Of a DNA stretch of 64,000 nucleotides, positions 38,775 to 49,377 are shown one piece after another (positions within the stretch are counted from its first letter, which is position 1; the number at the start of each line of letters is the position of its first letter). Source of the stretch: Nipponacmea schrenckii (Eukaryota > Mollusca > Gastropoda > Lottiidae); the NCBI GenBank assembly GCA_030562195.1, contig CM060202.1, positions 10,354,001 to 10,418,000 of the forward strand, in the 5' to 3' direction. A program made the position numbers and the translations under genes. The notes beneath the pieces are model-generated. The model had not been told where the DNA came from. It saw nothing but the letters and a program-made list of their open reading frames with translations, and did not search any database.

Positions 38775-40300
38775 ATTCTGCTTTTTTGACAAATCTGTAT
38801 ATAAGGTTCCCATAGACAGAATCATGGGTTCATTATATGTGATATCTATATCTTCATGCTTCTGAAAACTTCCAAACAGATCTGAAAGTCAATAATGTCG
38901 TTTTTAGAGACCTTCCTCTATATTGGGAAAAGCTACAGTTCACTATTCATGGTAGAATATTGTTCAACAATTGACAACTAATAAAATGCATCACACATGT
39001 TCCTAAGCGAAGACCAAACAGCGTAGAAATATATAGCTGGAAACTTGCAATCTATTTCTAATGGCAAACATTCCCTTTCATTGCTCATTCAAATCAGAAT
39101 TTTATTTGCTGAGAAGAAAAACTAGTTCTATTCAATAATATCATAAAATAATTTCATTTCTATCAATTTAATATAAAATAAATGGAATAAAACCAGATTA
39201 AATATATTTACAACAAAAAATATTTTCAAAATTGCTATTGACCAAGTTTAACATTCACAGAGTGAAACTTTAGTTTTTTGGCTTTTAAATTCTGCCGATT
39301 TTCTGCATTGCTAATAATTGATCTGAAGATTTCTATCAATAAAAATCATTCACTTCACTTCTGATTGATGAAGCAGTACCGCAGTAAATTGGTAGAATTT
39401 TCTTCGTTCCTTTCATCCTGCTTGACAACCAGATATTAAGTCAATTTCAGAAATACTGATGGAATAATTTTCTGGTCAAATTCTGAGTCAATAAAAACGT
39501 AAATTGAGTTACTTTATTTACCTTCTTGGTAAATCTTCAGATGATGGGTTTGACATTTGTTACTGCAAAAATGTCAGTTTTGAATAATGATAGGACATGA
39601 AACCATGGAAAAAATATCAAAGATGCATGCCTTTTGGAAAGTATTAATGGAACAATTAGGTTTCTTTTCAACAATAAAAAATTGTAAGGGTTAAAGTTCA
39701 GGTTAACTTCCGTGATATTTGCAATCAAATTATGAAAGTTTCATAAACCTCACAGATCTCGTACTCTAAAAGTATTGCTACTTTGAGAAACTTTGGAAAA
39801 TGTTCTCATTCAGTTTGTAGAGGCAACAAGAAATTTATTAAACAGTTAATTAAAGAATCAATGGGAACAAGGGCAATAATTCTGTTCAATATTAACATCT
39901 TAGTCAAATTGAACTGTACAGATAACAAAATTGGAGGGTATAAAATAAACACTAGGGCAATCTAACAAGTCACGTAATGAAATATTTCTTCAATAACCAA
40001 CTCAACATCTACCTAAATAAACACTTGTAGAAATTTTAACTTACTTTCTTGTAATATTACTTCAATAACTTTCTCTGGACAATGCAACATTTTCAATTAA
40101 GAATTGTGTATATTGAATACTTTTCAAAATTGGATAATTTTAACACAGGTTTTTTATATCTTTGTCTTCCTCAGAATAGAAATAGAAATCAATTGACAGT
40201 TCACTTCCTGATACATAGTGTTTGGTTACAGAAATTGAAATCATTCTGTCCTATATTCTTTGTAAAATTCTTGCAACCTCTTTATAAAACGGAACATTAA
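38775..40300. other. Intergenic DNA with two possible minus-strand splice-bounded segments
   Basis: Mostly unrecognised AT-rich sequence. On the minus strand 40047-40076 and 39522-39562 have acceptor- and donor-like ends (GTCCAG / GTAAGT and TTTTTGCAG / GTAAAT). The frames can be joined only to a short peptide, so a gene is not supported. Confidence 0.35.
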
Positions 40301-40541
40301 TAACACAGCAAGACTATTTGCATCCCTCTCTAACTCCCTTAACACCAAGAGAAGAAATGGTTAGAGTGAAGATCTTTTATAAAAGATTAAAAATATTGGA
40401 ATATATACTCATATTGACAATTCTTGAGGACTAAAATTTGTTGTTCATACTAAGACACATTCTCCCTTTAAGTCACACCAAAACACATTATTTGCAATAA
40501 ACTATAAAGTATCACATCACATTAATATCACATGTGATTTA

Positions 40542-41019
40542 TTAAAGGGATAATAGGCGTTAGAATACACTCGTTAGAATACACTCGTCCTACGGCTTAT
40601 ATTTGTGTTTAATACTGACTATTAGTTAAATGAGTATGTATCCCACACTTTACCAAATTCTCAAAAGCCACAATTTAAATATATTCGGAATTTTAAAAAA
40701 GGGACGATTCCATTCAGTTTGAGAATAAAAGCGTCTGGTAAATCAACGCTAAAACATCATTGTGGAATTCAACAGTAGGGGTCAAGGACGTGTGAAAACC
40801 CACATGTTAGAGTTACTTCCCTTTATATTTACACGATTTGAAAATCGCTTGATGGATGACTCAAGCATTTTATGATTAACTACTCTATTTTGGGGATTTA
40901 TCGGATTTTAGAGAGATTTTGATGTATAGGTAAGTTCACTGATGGATATATACTGTTATTGTCCAAATTTGAGTGAACTTAAAATTTTATGTTCATTCTA
41001 ACGCCTATTATCCCTTTAA
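40542..41019. mobile_element. TIR element (MITE) with 25-bp perfect inverted repeats, TTAA/TA-flanked
   Basis: The left end TTAAAGGGATAATAGGCGTT (40542-40561, then AGAAT) is repeated perfectly in inverse complement at 40995-41019. The duplicated flank at 41745-41759 (CATGTGATTTATTAAA) continues without the element and looks like an empty site. The terminal TTAA could be the target duplication, or TA with the rest belonging to the TIR; sequence alone does not decide. About 475 bp, noncoding, with a direct repeat GTTAGAATACACTC inside its left end. Confidence 0.7.
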
Positions 41020-41383
41020 CACAAAGAGAAGAAATGGTTATTGTGAAGATCTTTTATAAAAGATTAAGAATATTGGAATATAAGTATAAGTTGTTATAAG
41101 TTGGGCTTAACAAATACTAACTTATGACAAATACTCCAATAGAAAAGGAGGAAAAGCAGGGGCTTAACATTAGCTTTCATATTTTGGATAACTAATTTGA
41201 GTCCCCCCTCTAACTCCCATGTCACAAAGAGAAATAATGGTTAGTGTGAAGATCTTTTATCAAAATATCAGAATACAAGTATAACACAACTATAACACTA
41301 GCCCTAATGTCATATTCCACCAATATTTATGTCCTTCTCTCCTGCATTATTATATGAAACTTTATAATCACCATATAATTTTA

Positions 41384-41684
41384 TTAAAAGGATAATAGGT
41401 CTCAGAGTGAACATAAAATTTGAAAATTTAAACTTGGCCAATAAGAGCTCTATTCATCATTATTATACCTGTTGCCATAAATCACATAAAAAATATATAG
41501 ATATAAAAAATATACATTTGATTATTAAAAACTGATAAAATTGATTAGGCGTTTTTAAAAAATTCTTTTAAGGGATTCTGATATTTTATGACACCAGGTA
41601 AGTTCACTGATGAATATATACTCATATTGACAATTCTTGAGGACTAAAATTTTATGTTCATGCTAAGACACATTCTCCCTTTAA
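41384..41684. mobile_element. Second, diverged copy of the TTAA-ended MITE
   Basis: Left end TTAAAAGGATAATAGGTCTC followed by AGAGTGAACATAAAATTT pairs with the right end, which reads CATGCTAAGACACATTCTCC then CTTTAA. Both ends resemble those of the intact copy at 40542-41019, and the inner TGAACATAAAATTT is shared. About 300 bp. A third, right-end-only remnant ends at about 40471. Confidence 0.6.
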
Positions 41685-41907
41685 GTCACACCAAAACACA
41701 TTATTTGCAATAAACTATAAAGTATCACATCACATTAATATCACATGTGATTTATTAAAATATGGCTATGCAAAGGTATTAATCAGAATGGTGTTAGATC
41801 AACATATAAGTAGCCTACTGATTATATTTGTATATGTTAACAATTTGACAGTTTAGAATTTAATTGCAATATAAAATGTTCATTTGTGAAATAAATCATC
41901 AACTTAC

Positions 41908-41972
41908 ATAGTGGGTCTGTAGACTTTTGCCAGGGATGAATGGAAATCTTGCATTTTTCTTTTCAATTCCAT
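41908..41972 (-). other. Candidate isolated exon, 65 nt
   Basis: On the minus strand the segment is preceded by TTTATGTTTTCCAG and followed by GTAAGTTG, both textbook splice signals. Two reading frames are open across it: one begins with ATG (MELKRKMQDFHSSLAK and onward), the other reads GIEKKNARFPFIPGKS and onward. I do not recognise either, and no phase-compatible neighbour exon was found, so this may be a chance pair of splice sites or one exon of a gene with long introns. Confidence 0.25.
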
Positions 41973-42163
41973 CTGGAAAACATAAATTTTATCTAGTTAA
42001 AAAATAATATGAAATTACATCACAAACTGGGAGTCAATGAAGGATAATACAACCACAGAGTGAGTTGGTAAACAGAGCAGTACAGTAGTAAATCTTATGT
42101 TTTGGAATCACAAATTTGTTGAATCTGAAGAAAGAGAGAAGTATCCAGTACTCCTGAAGATCA

Positions 42164-42505
42164 TCTAGAGAGCCACAATGGCTGAGTGAGTTGGACGCTT
42201 GGTCCCTAACCTGAGAGTCCATGCAGGGTCAGGGTTCATTCCAAGCAAAGGTTGAGATGAACTTTCAGATTTTTCAGTGATGCAGGTCGGAGGGACTGAC
42301 ATAGAAAAAGCATCTAGTTTGGATGGGACAATAATCCGACCCCCTGTGTGCTACAGACTGTGGACTTTGAAGATCCCTTGGAAATCACCTAAAGAGAAAG
42401 TGAATGCAGCTGTTCTGGCAAAATTTCCCCAATTGAACACTGCATGGCATTGTACATAAGGTGAAGAAGAGTAGGATGTAAAACTCCATTCATTTCATTT
42501 TCATT
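42164..42505 (+). mobile_element. tRNA-derived SINE, complete, with 12-bp target-site duplication
   Basis: Same family as 38402-38762. tRNA-like head with A-box-like TGGCTGAGTGAGTTGG and B-box-like GGTTCATTCC (about 42233-42242), a shared body (GGTTGAGATGAACTTTCAGA, GGAGGGACTGACATAGAAAA, GATGGGACAATAA) and the tail AGGATGTAAAACTCCATTCA. It is flanked by TCCTGAAGATCA at 42152-42163 and 42506-42517. Confidence 0.9.
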
Positions 42506-42517
42506 TCCTGAAGATCA

Positions 42518-43800
42518 CTTGATACTTTAAGGGGTTTTCTTATTGATAGTCTATATGGCTACAGATTTTTCCATTTAAGAAAGTGAAGTATCTCTTTACA
42601 ACTAAAAAACTGTCTACAATCTTATGAAATCTAAGATCTTCTGAGGTACCCACTTTATATATGGTACATATTGTAAATGGCACTCTGAAATATAAGAACT
42701 TTGGTTCCTGGTAATATAAGATTCCATTAAGCCTGCCATAGATTCTGGTATAAATGACAATAAATGAGAGGCTTATAAAGAAATGATGAGAGAATGATTG
42801 AGGTATGGGCATATTTTATCAAGATAAGTGCTGTATAATAACTTCATGATAGAAAGCTGGAATATTAATCTTTCTTACGTTGTCAGCTTTCTATCTTAAC
42901 ATCTTTTGTACCGACCCGCCAGTGTCTTCTGCTACATTTAAAATTCTCTTTTTTCTCTTTTAAATTCAAATTGAAAGAAATATTCTTGGAGTTTGAAAAC
43001 AAACCTAATGAGGGTTTACTGTGGTGTTAACAGATTTGTGTCTCGTGGTTTTGCAGCACTTTAATATATTTTCACAATTTACTGAAATGCTGCAAAGTGG
43101 AATTTTGTGATTAATTTGAGAATAGGGAACACACACATAATACACAAGGTTATGTTTTTTATCATCAGAAGAAGAATACATAAAACTCAATTCATTTTAT
43201 TTTTTTAGGAATGTCAGTTCATTTGACCAATGTAACTGATATTCTGAATCAAACAACCCAAGATCACAAGGGTACACTTCATAGTGGTAATAGTGCAATT
43301 ACTCTCAGCCTTAACTCTTGCAGATGATAAGGTTCTTCCCTTTCAATCCTGCTATAATTTGTGCAAGTAATTGTGGACTTCAATGCTTTATGTTTGTAAT
43401 TTCAACCCCTATTTTCATCATTTACATAAAGAATCTTCTGATATCAGAGCCTTTCTTTTCAAAAGTCGAGACATATATTTCTTCTCCTAAAAATCTTAAG
43501 ATTTGTGAAGCTTCTACAGAGTGCACCGTTTTTTAAGTAACAATACAAAAAGAGGATGTGGCCAATCCATTCTGCAGCTGAAAGAAGTTGCGTTAAATAC
43601 CATTACCACGTGGTTAATGAAAATCAAATGAATCTAAATATTATGAAATAAATGAATACATAAATAAATATCCATAAATAAAATATAATTGTTTTCGCAC
43701 GTGGCAGTAATTAACTAATATTATTAACGAATTATTCAATATGATTCATAACTAAGTTAAATAAGTACATTGAATGTACATGTACTGGTACAATGATTTA
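42518..43800. other. Intergenic DNA, nothing recognised
   Basis: AT-rich; includes a short inverted repeat AGATAGAAAGCTG-like near 42849-42898 and a possible SINE-tail remnant near 43170. No supported gene. Confidence 0.45.
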
Positions 43801-43805
43801 CTTAA

Positions 43806-44960
43806 AGATAGCTTGCCAGGCAAGGTAATAAACGCCCACTGGCAGCATTGAACTTGAATAATAAATTGGGCAATAACTCAAAAAACATTCATTCAGTATT
43901 TATTGCAATGTCATTGCTTCTATGCGGCCACAATACCATTTTGATGCAATTTTACTAAGTCAAAGGCAATAACTAAAAAATCATCAAATTCAAACTTGAC
44001 TACCATCTTATCTATTTCAATACTCATACCAAGTTTCATCAAATTCTATTAAAAATTGTAGCAATCTTTGCACCCATAAAAAAAAATTTTGATGCAATTT
44101 TACTAAGACAAGGACAAAAATTCCAAAAACGTTCAACAAAACATCGTCAAATTCGAACTTGACAACTGTCTTATCAATTCCAATGCTAACACCAAGTTTC
44201 ATCAAAATTCTTTGAAAATTGAAGCTTCCTATTGCACCACAATAGAATTTTGAAGCAATTTTACTAAGTCAAGGGCAATAACTCACTGTTCATTGAAAAA
44301 TTGTCAAATATAAGCTTGACTGAGGTCTAATCAATTCCAATGCTCATACGATTTTTCATCAAAATCCATTGAAAATTGTAACTTCTATTGCACCCACAAT
44401 AAAATTTTGACGCAATTTCACTAAGTCAAGGGCAATAACTTAACCTTAACTAAAACCGTTCATCAAAAAAATCATCAAATTCGAACTTGACCACCATCAT
44501 ATCAATTCCAATGCTCACAACAAGTTTCATCAAATTCATTGAAAATTGTATCTTCTATTGCACCCAAAATAAAATTTTACTTTCAAGGTCAATTACTCAT
44601 AAACTGTTCATCAAAAAATCGTCAAATTCGAAACCTGACCACCGCCTTATCAATTCCAATGCTCATACCAAGTTTCATTAAAATCAATTGAAAGTTATAC
44701 GTAGCTTCTTTTGACTAACAATAAATTTTGACATGATGTAACTAAGTCAAAGGCAATTAAAAAACTGTCAAATTCGAACTTGACCGACATCTTATCAATT
44801 CCAATGCTCACACCAAGTGTCATCCAAATCCATTGAAAATTATAGCCTCTATTGTGTCTACTACAAATAAAGAGGCAGGGGCAATAACTCAAAAAATAAA
44901 ATTGTCAAAATCAAACTTGACTGCCTAAAATCCATATAAAATTGTAGATTCTATAGTGTA
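43806..44960 (+). mobile_element. Second pearl-like element, 3'-truncated or diverged
   Basis: Begins with AGATAGCTTGCCAGGCAAGG and AAACGCCCACTG, nearly identical to the left end of the element at 14371. The interior consists of about six diverged units of roughly 160 bp, each with ACCAAGTTTCATCAAA-type sequence (about 44028, 44190, 44347, 44518, 44668, 44813) and TTTTACTAAGTCAAGGGCAA. The GACGGAC run and terminal hairpin are missing at the right side. Confidence 0.7.
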
Positions 44961-45429
44961 TACAACAAATGTGACAGACCTAGGCCAGTGCTTCTATCTT
45001 CAAATTTAATCAATATATCAATTATATGCTTAAAATGTGTTTCCATTGTTGTTTTGTTGTCTGTTGGAGATTCCTGTGTGTTGGCTGGAGGTTAAGTAGT
45101 GCAGTGGTGTATCCATGGTGTTGTTCTTAATTGTTTTCTTATTCATCAAATTGTTCTCAAACAGGATATCTGATGAGGACACTGACTAAGGAAACCTCTC
45201 AGACTATAATGTCCTTGCTAAATTTGTTTTCCTTGTTGATGCACTCCGAATTTAATTGATACTGGGGCCCGTTTTTTTTTCTCCTGGTTCACCCTTACCC
45301 CCAGGATATTCTAATAACTAGAAGCCCAGAGAACATATTGCTCACAATTCCAAGGTACCAAAACCCAATCCAGATGTTCATCTTATTGTTTTTTTTGTAA
45401 ATTAAAACTGAAGACAATTGGTGGCGGGT
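44961..45429. other. Intergenic DNA, nothing recognised
   Basis: No supported gene. A CTGATGA at 45170 with a nearby GGAAAC resembles a hammerhead core but lacks a pairing stem II. Confidence 0.45.
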
Positions 45430-45626
45430 TTAACCCTTTCAACCCTAGAAGCTGGTATACCGGCTCATCCTTATATGATATATACCCTATAAGCCGGTAA
45501 ACCAGCTATTGTCAAGTGACGTCATACAATGTTAACAATGCAACGTCATACAAATTAAGAAATATTGCTTGGAGCTCAGGGTATATGACGTTCTATCTAA
45601 ATTACACTCAGGGTTCAAAGGGTTAA
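45430..45626. mobile_element. piggyBac-type MITE, 189 bp, TTAA target sites
   Basis: The element 45434-45622 lies between two TTAA sites (45430-45433 and 45623-45626). Its termini are CCCTTTCAACCCT and AGGGTTCAAAGGG, inverse complements with one mismatch. A TTAA duplication and CCC-starting ends are the signature of piggyBac. Inside, AAGCTGGTATACCGGCT and AAGCCGGTAAACCAGCT form paired repeats. There is no transposase. Confidence 0.8.
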
Positions 45627-47312
45627 TTCTCACTAGTTGGGGGCCCAACCCCAATGGACCCCACCCTGACAACGAGGCTGGATGCACTGGACTTTTCGTC
45701 ATGTCAGTCCTACCTAAGTAAAAGACTAATAATAGCATGACTGCTAGCACTGGTGAGGAAAATCTAATTTCGTTCACTCATTGGAGCTACAGAAAACCAT
45801 AAAATTAAGACATTAAGAAAGACATAATAAGCTGCAGATAGATTTCAAAGTATATTTAAAATAAACACTTAAAGTGTAATTAACATAAAACAAGATATAT
45901 TATAGAAGACATGTTTCTTGAATTAAAAAATATCTCTTACATCATTTATAAAACTTTATAAACAATCACGAAAAAGTTTAACTTTTTTTATGACCATTAT
46001 TGAATCAAGATGGCTTATAGTTTTGGGCCTACAACAGGTCCGAATTTAATGATGCAGAAATACATTAAATTGTCATGGAAGTTTACAACTATACAGCTAA
46101 TATACAGGTAGTGATCATAAAACAATGAAATCCTTAATTACTTTGATGACGTGCATCAGATTGTCAAACCTTTTGGTGAATTTCAAGGCAGGAAACTCTT
46201 CTGGTTTACAGCGACGTTTCTCCTTGAGAGATCTTTCTCAAGGTCATTTAATATAAATGACATGAAATGAAATAGAGTTTTACGTCCTACTCTTTTGCAC
46301 CTTATGTGCTAATGAAGACGGGCAACGCCATGCAATGTGAAAAGAGAAATTTTTCCAGGACAGTGTCATTCGCCTGCTCTTTTTGCGATTTCCAACTGTC
46401 GAAGGATCTTTAAGATATAATTTAACATAACTATTTGACTGAAAATATATTTGTTGTTATGAAATTAAACTTGTTGTATTCTTATAATTGATCATCTATA
46501 CCTTTTTTATCCACTAGTAGTCTACATTTATCTGTCAACAGATTTTTGTCCATATAATTTATGTTACAGTCACAAGTTTCCAATAATGGTCGGTTAAAGG
46601 GAAGCAATCGCGAAAAAGATGAGAATTATCTGGATACAAACCACATCTACCAACCAAAAGACAAGTTTTCGGGGACTGATTGATGATTATATCATATGAA
46701 AAAAAAACATAAGTAACGCACATCGTTGAAGAATATTTATTTCTATACAAATTGCAATATATATAATACAATTCTCCAATACAATATAGTCGAACCAAAG
46801 TGAAGCATGAAGCTTATCTGGTTTGACCCTCCCTTAAAAAAAAAATCAAGATATTTACCATTAAAATATACCATACATTTACCATAAGCTTTTTTGTAAG
46901 GGGTTGTGTATATGCAGAATTATTTACAATTGCTTCAAACACATTAGTTAAGCATCAAGTCTATGTACATGTATAATAGCAAGACGGTAGGCCGCTGCGG
47001 AAAATGGATATCGTCTATACGAGCTACCTATCAATATTTTCCAGTATTGTTCTACAAAATACAAAATTACGTTAAGGTTTTAAGTGATATGATGTCTTTG
47101 TTCAAAATTCAACTTAATAAGTTGAGGCAGAAGTTCAAAATGCCTGTGATCTCCATTCGTGTGTGTTATTTCCTTGTAAGCGCTTTAAGTACTTTCGTAT
47201 GCATGTACACACGATATTGATATGATGGCTTTTATGCTCTAATAGGCCTACATACTTATATGATTACGTATTTCGACTTTGGCGAAAACGTATTGTAATC
47301 GTTCGGATTATT
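45627..47312. other. Intergenic DNA with a SINE fragment and a Penelope-like motif
   Basis: Contains a minus-strand SINE fragment (about 46262-46420) and a hairpin-plus-GAAACGTCGC motif on the minus strand at about 46210-46247 (see findings). Otherwise unrecognised. Confidence 0.5.
46262..46420 (-). mobile_element. SINE fragment (3' part)
   Basis: Read on the minus strand it matches the 3' half of the SINE family: AAAGATCCTTCGACAGTTGG, a TCCTGG / TTTCTC segment, CATTGCATGGCGTTG and the tail AGAGTAGGACGTAAAACTC. The tRNA-like head is missing. Confidence 0.75.
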
Positions 47313-47355
47313 GTGGGACTTTGCTACCGCAAAGTCCCAGTTTGTTTTCGGTTTG

Positions 47356-47397
<42 letters not shown>

Positions 47398-49377
47398 CGA
47401 AATTTACACAGGGCACACAGCCTAAGCTGCAATAGTTGCAGCAATTTCACAACTTCTCTACACCTTCTGTTGTGGCGACGTTTCTATTAAATATAAATTG
47501 GAACATTTTTGCAAAACCGGAAGTGCTGCATTGCAACATGTCTATAAAGTCGGTCAGTGGCTCTAGGACTCGCATTTTTGGACCGATTTTCGTCGGGTTT
47601 GCATTTTTGAAAACTTGAAACAATTTTCAACAAGATAGCAGTTACAAAATTTCGAAATTCGAAAATTCATAGCACACATTTTTTTGCCGTATTTTGCACA
47701 TTTTTGCAACTTTGCTATTTTTAGACCGATTGATCTGAAAATTTGGGTGCCTTCAAGTGTCATGAATATGAAAACATTGGCAGAGTCAAAATTTTTGGTT
47801 CATTTCCGGTTTCAACGTAAAACGGGTTTAAACTTCCGGTTGACCTACTTGTGCTGTAATTGATGTATCGCAACAAAATTTATGTCAATCCTAATTAAAT
47901 TAGAAGACAAAAAAACGAAGAAGAAAAAATCCGGACCGGAAGTGAAACATTGGCCGCCATCTTGAAATGTCACTTTTTTGTAAAACTCAAAATGGGGCCT
48001 CTACGGTAAGAGCGATTTGTGTGATGTTTATATTTTTGGAAAGCTTAGTCGATTGCGATCAAAATGTTGGAAATCGATTTTTGAATTTTGCTTTTGCTTT
48101 TTTGCAACATCCGGTTGAATTTTTTCGAAGTTTGGGGGCTTATTTCTCGTGACCTTGACCTTTGGTGACCATTACCTTTAGTAGGTCAAAGGTCATTGAC
48201 CTTGGCTATCAGTTGATACTTTGAACTTTGACCTCCGACGTCTACTTCCGGTTTTATAGCTGCCCGAAAACAGCAAAATTCGCAACTTTGGGCTGCTCTA
48301 GAGCGTGACCTAATTAATTTAGAGTGTTAATTTTTTCAGATTCTTAAAGTGCTTTTTGTCCTCTTTCCAACGATATATAACAAAAGTTTGTAAAATGAAA
48401 ATTGAATTTTTTGATTTTTGCAAAGAAAAGTACATTTTGCCGTATTTTCGCTTCCTTGAAATGTATGTGTGTATATCTCGTGATCTATGAGCTGTACAAG
48501 CTTCAAATTTTTACTGTGAATATACATTTTGAATATGATTAGATTCCCCTCCAAAAAAACGAGATGGGCGTGGCACATCCGGGTGAACTTCAAATGTACC
48601 ATTTATATCGGTCAGCGAATTACGGCTGCAGTAAATAACGTTTTTCAAAAAAGTACCTTGCATACATATATCTCATTACTTTGGCCAGTTTATCCCAAAA
48701 AATCAAATGTTTCTGCCTGTTTGTTGCAATTTTGCGACATTTGCAAAAAATCAGTTTTTTTTTAGTTTGGGGGCTTATTTCTAGTTACTTTGACCTTTGG
48801 TGACCTTGACCTTTACAAGGTCATTGGTCACTGACTTAAGCTATCAGTTGACAATTTGGCATTAGACTTCTGACGTCTATTTCCGGTTTTATAGCTGCTC
48901 GAAAGCAGCAAAATTTGCAACGTTGGACTGCTCTAGAGCGTGACCTAATTAATTTAGAGGGTTATTTTTTTCACATTCCGAAGGCGCCTTTTGTCCTCTT
49001 TCCAGCGATGCACAACAAAAGTTTTTAAAATGAAAATTTAATTTTTGGACTTTTAAAATTAAAGTACATTTTGCTTTTTTGAAACGTATTTGTGTATATC
49101 TCGCGATCTATTAGATGTACAAGCTTCAAATTTGAACCATGAATATATATTTTGTATGAGATTAGATTTACGCAAAAGTAAATTAGATGGGCGTGGCACA
49201 TACGGGTAAACTTCCAATTTACCAGTTATATCGGTCAGCGCTTTACATCTGTAGGAAATAACGTTTTTCCAAAAAATTCTTTGCACACAGATACCTCGTT
49301 GCTTTGGCCAGTTTCTCCCAGAAAATCAGATGTTTCGGCCTGTTTGTTGCAATTTTGCAACGTTAGCAAAGTCCCAC
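47313..49377. mobile_element. 2.07 kb repeat element bounded by inverted GTGGGACTTTGCTA termini
   Basis: GTGGGACTTTGCTACCG (47313-47329) and CGTTAGCAAAGTCCCAC (49361-49377) are inverse complements at 16 of 17 positions. The left end also folds on itself (GGGACTTTGC / GCAAAGTCCC, 47315-47338). Inside is a 40-base T tract (47358-47397) and an imperfect tandem duplication of 635 bp with matching points at 48130 and 48765. The duplicated unit contains GACCTTTGGTGACC, CTCTAGAGCGTGACCTAATT, GATGGGCGTGGCACAT and TATATCGGTCAGCG. No frame longer than about 90 codons survives. Family unknown. Confidence 0.6.
48130..49365. repeat. Imperfect tandem duplication, 635-bp period
   Basis: Copy 1 runs about 48130-48764 and copy 2 about 48765-49365. 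Anchors in both copies are GTTTGGGGGCTTATTTCT, TTCCGGTTTTATAGCTGC, AGCGTGACCTAATTAATTTA, GTACAAGCTTCAAATTT and TGCAATTTTGC. Divergence is moderate, so the duplication predates the most recent insertions. Confidence 0.85.

Larger units (their letters stand above)
40340..41760. repeat. Locally duplicated block with nested MITEs
   Basis: A segment AGAGAAGAAATGGTTAGWGT followed by GAAGATCTTTTATAAAAGAT occurs near 40345, 41027 and (diverged) 41225. A second segment of about 120 bases, from TTCTTGAGGACTAAAAT to CACATGTGATTTATTAAA, occurs at about 40424-40547 and 41626-41759. The block therefore arose by tandem duplication, and the MITE at 40542-41019 sits in one copy only. Confidence 0.7.

Noticed and set aside
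45170..45196. CTGATGA followed by GGAAAC, hammerhead-like
   Set aside because: The bases between do not form a stem II and no stem I is visible.
47256..47450. Frame with a polylysine stretch
   Set aside because: Lysines come from the T tract read on the minus strand.
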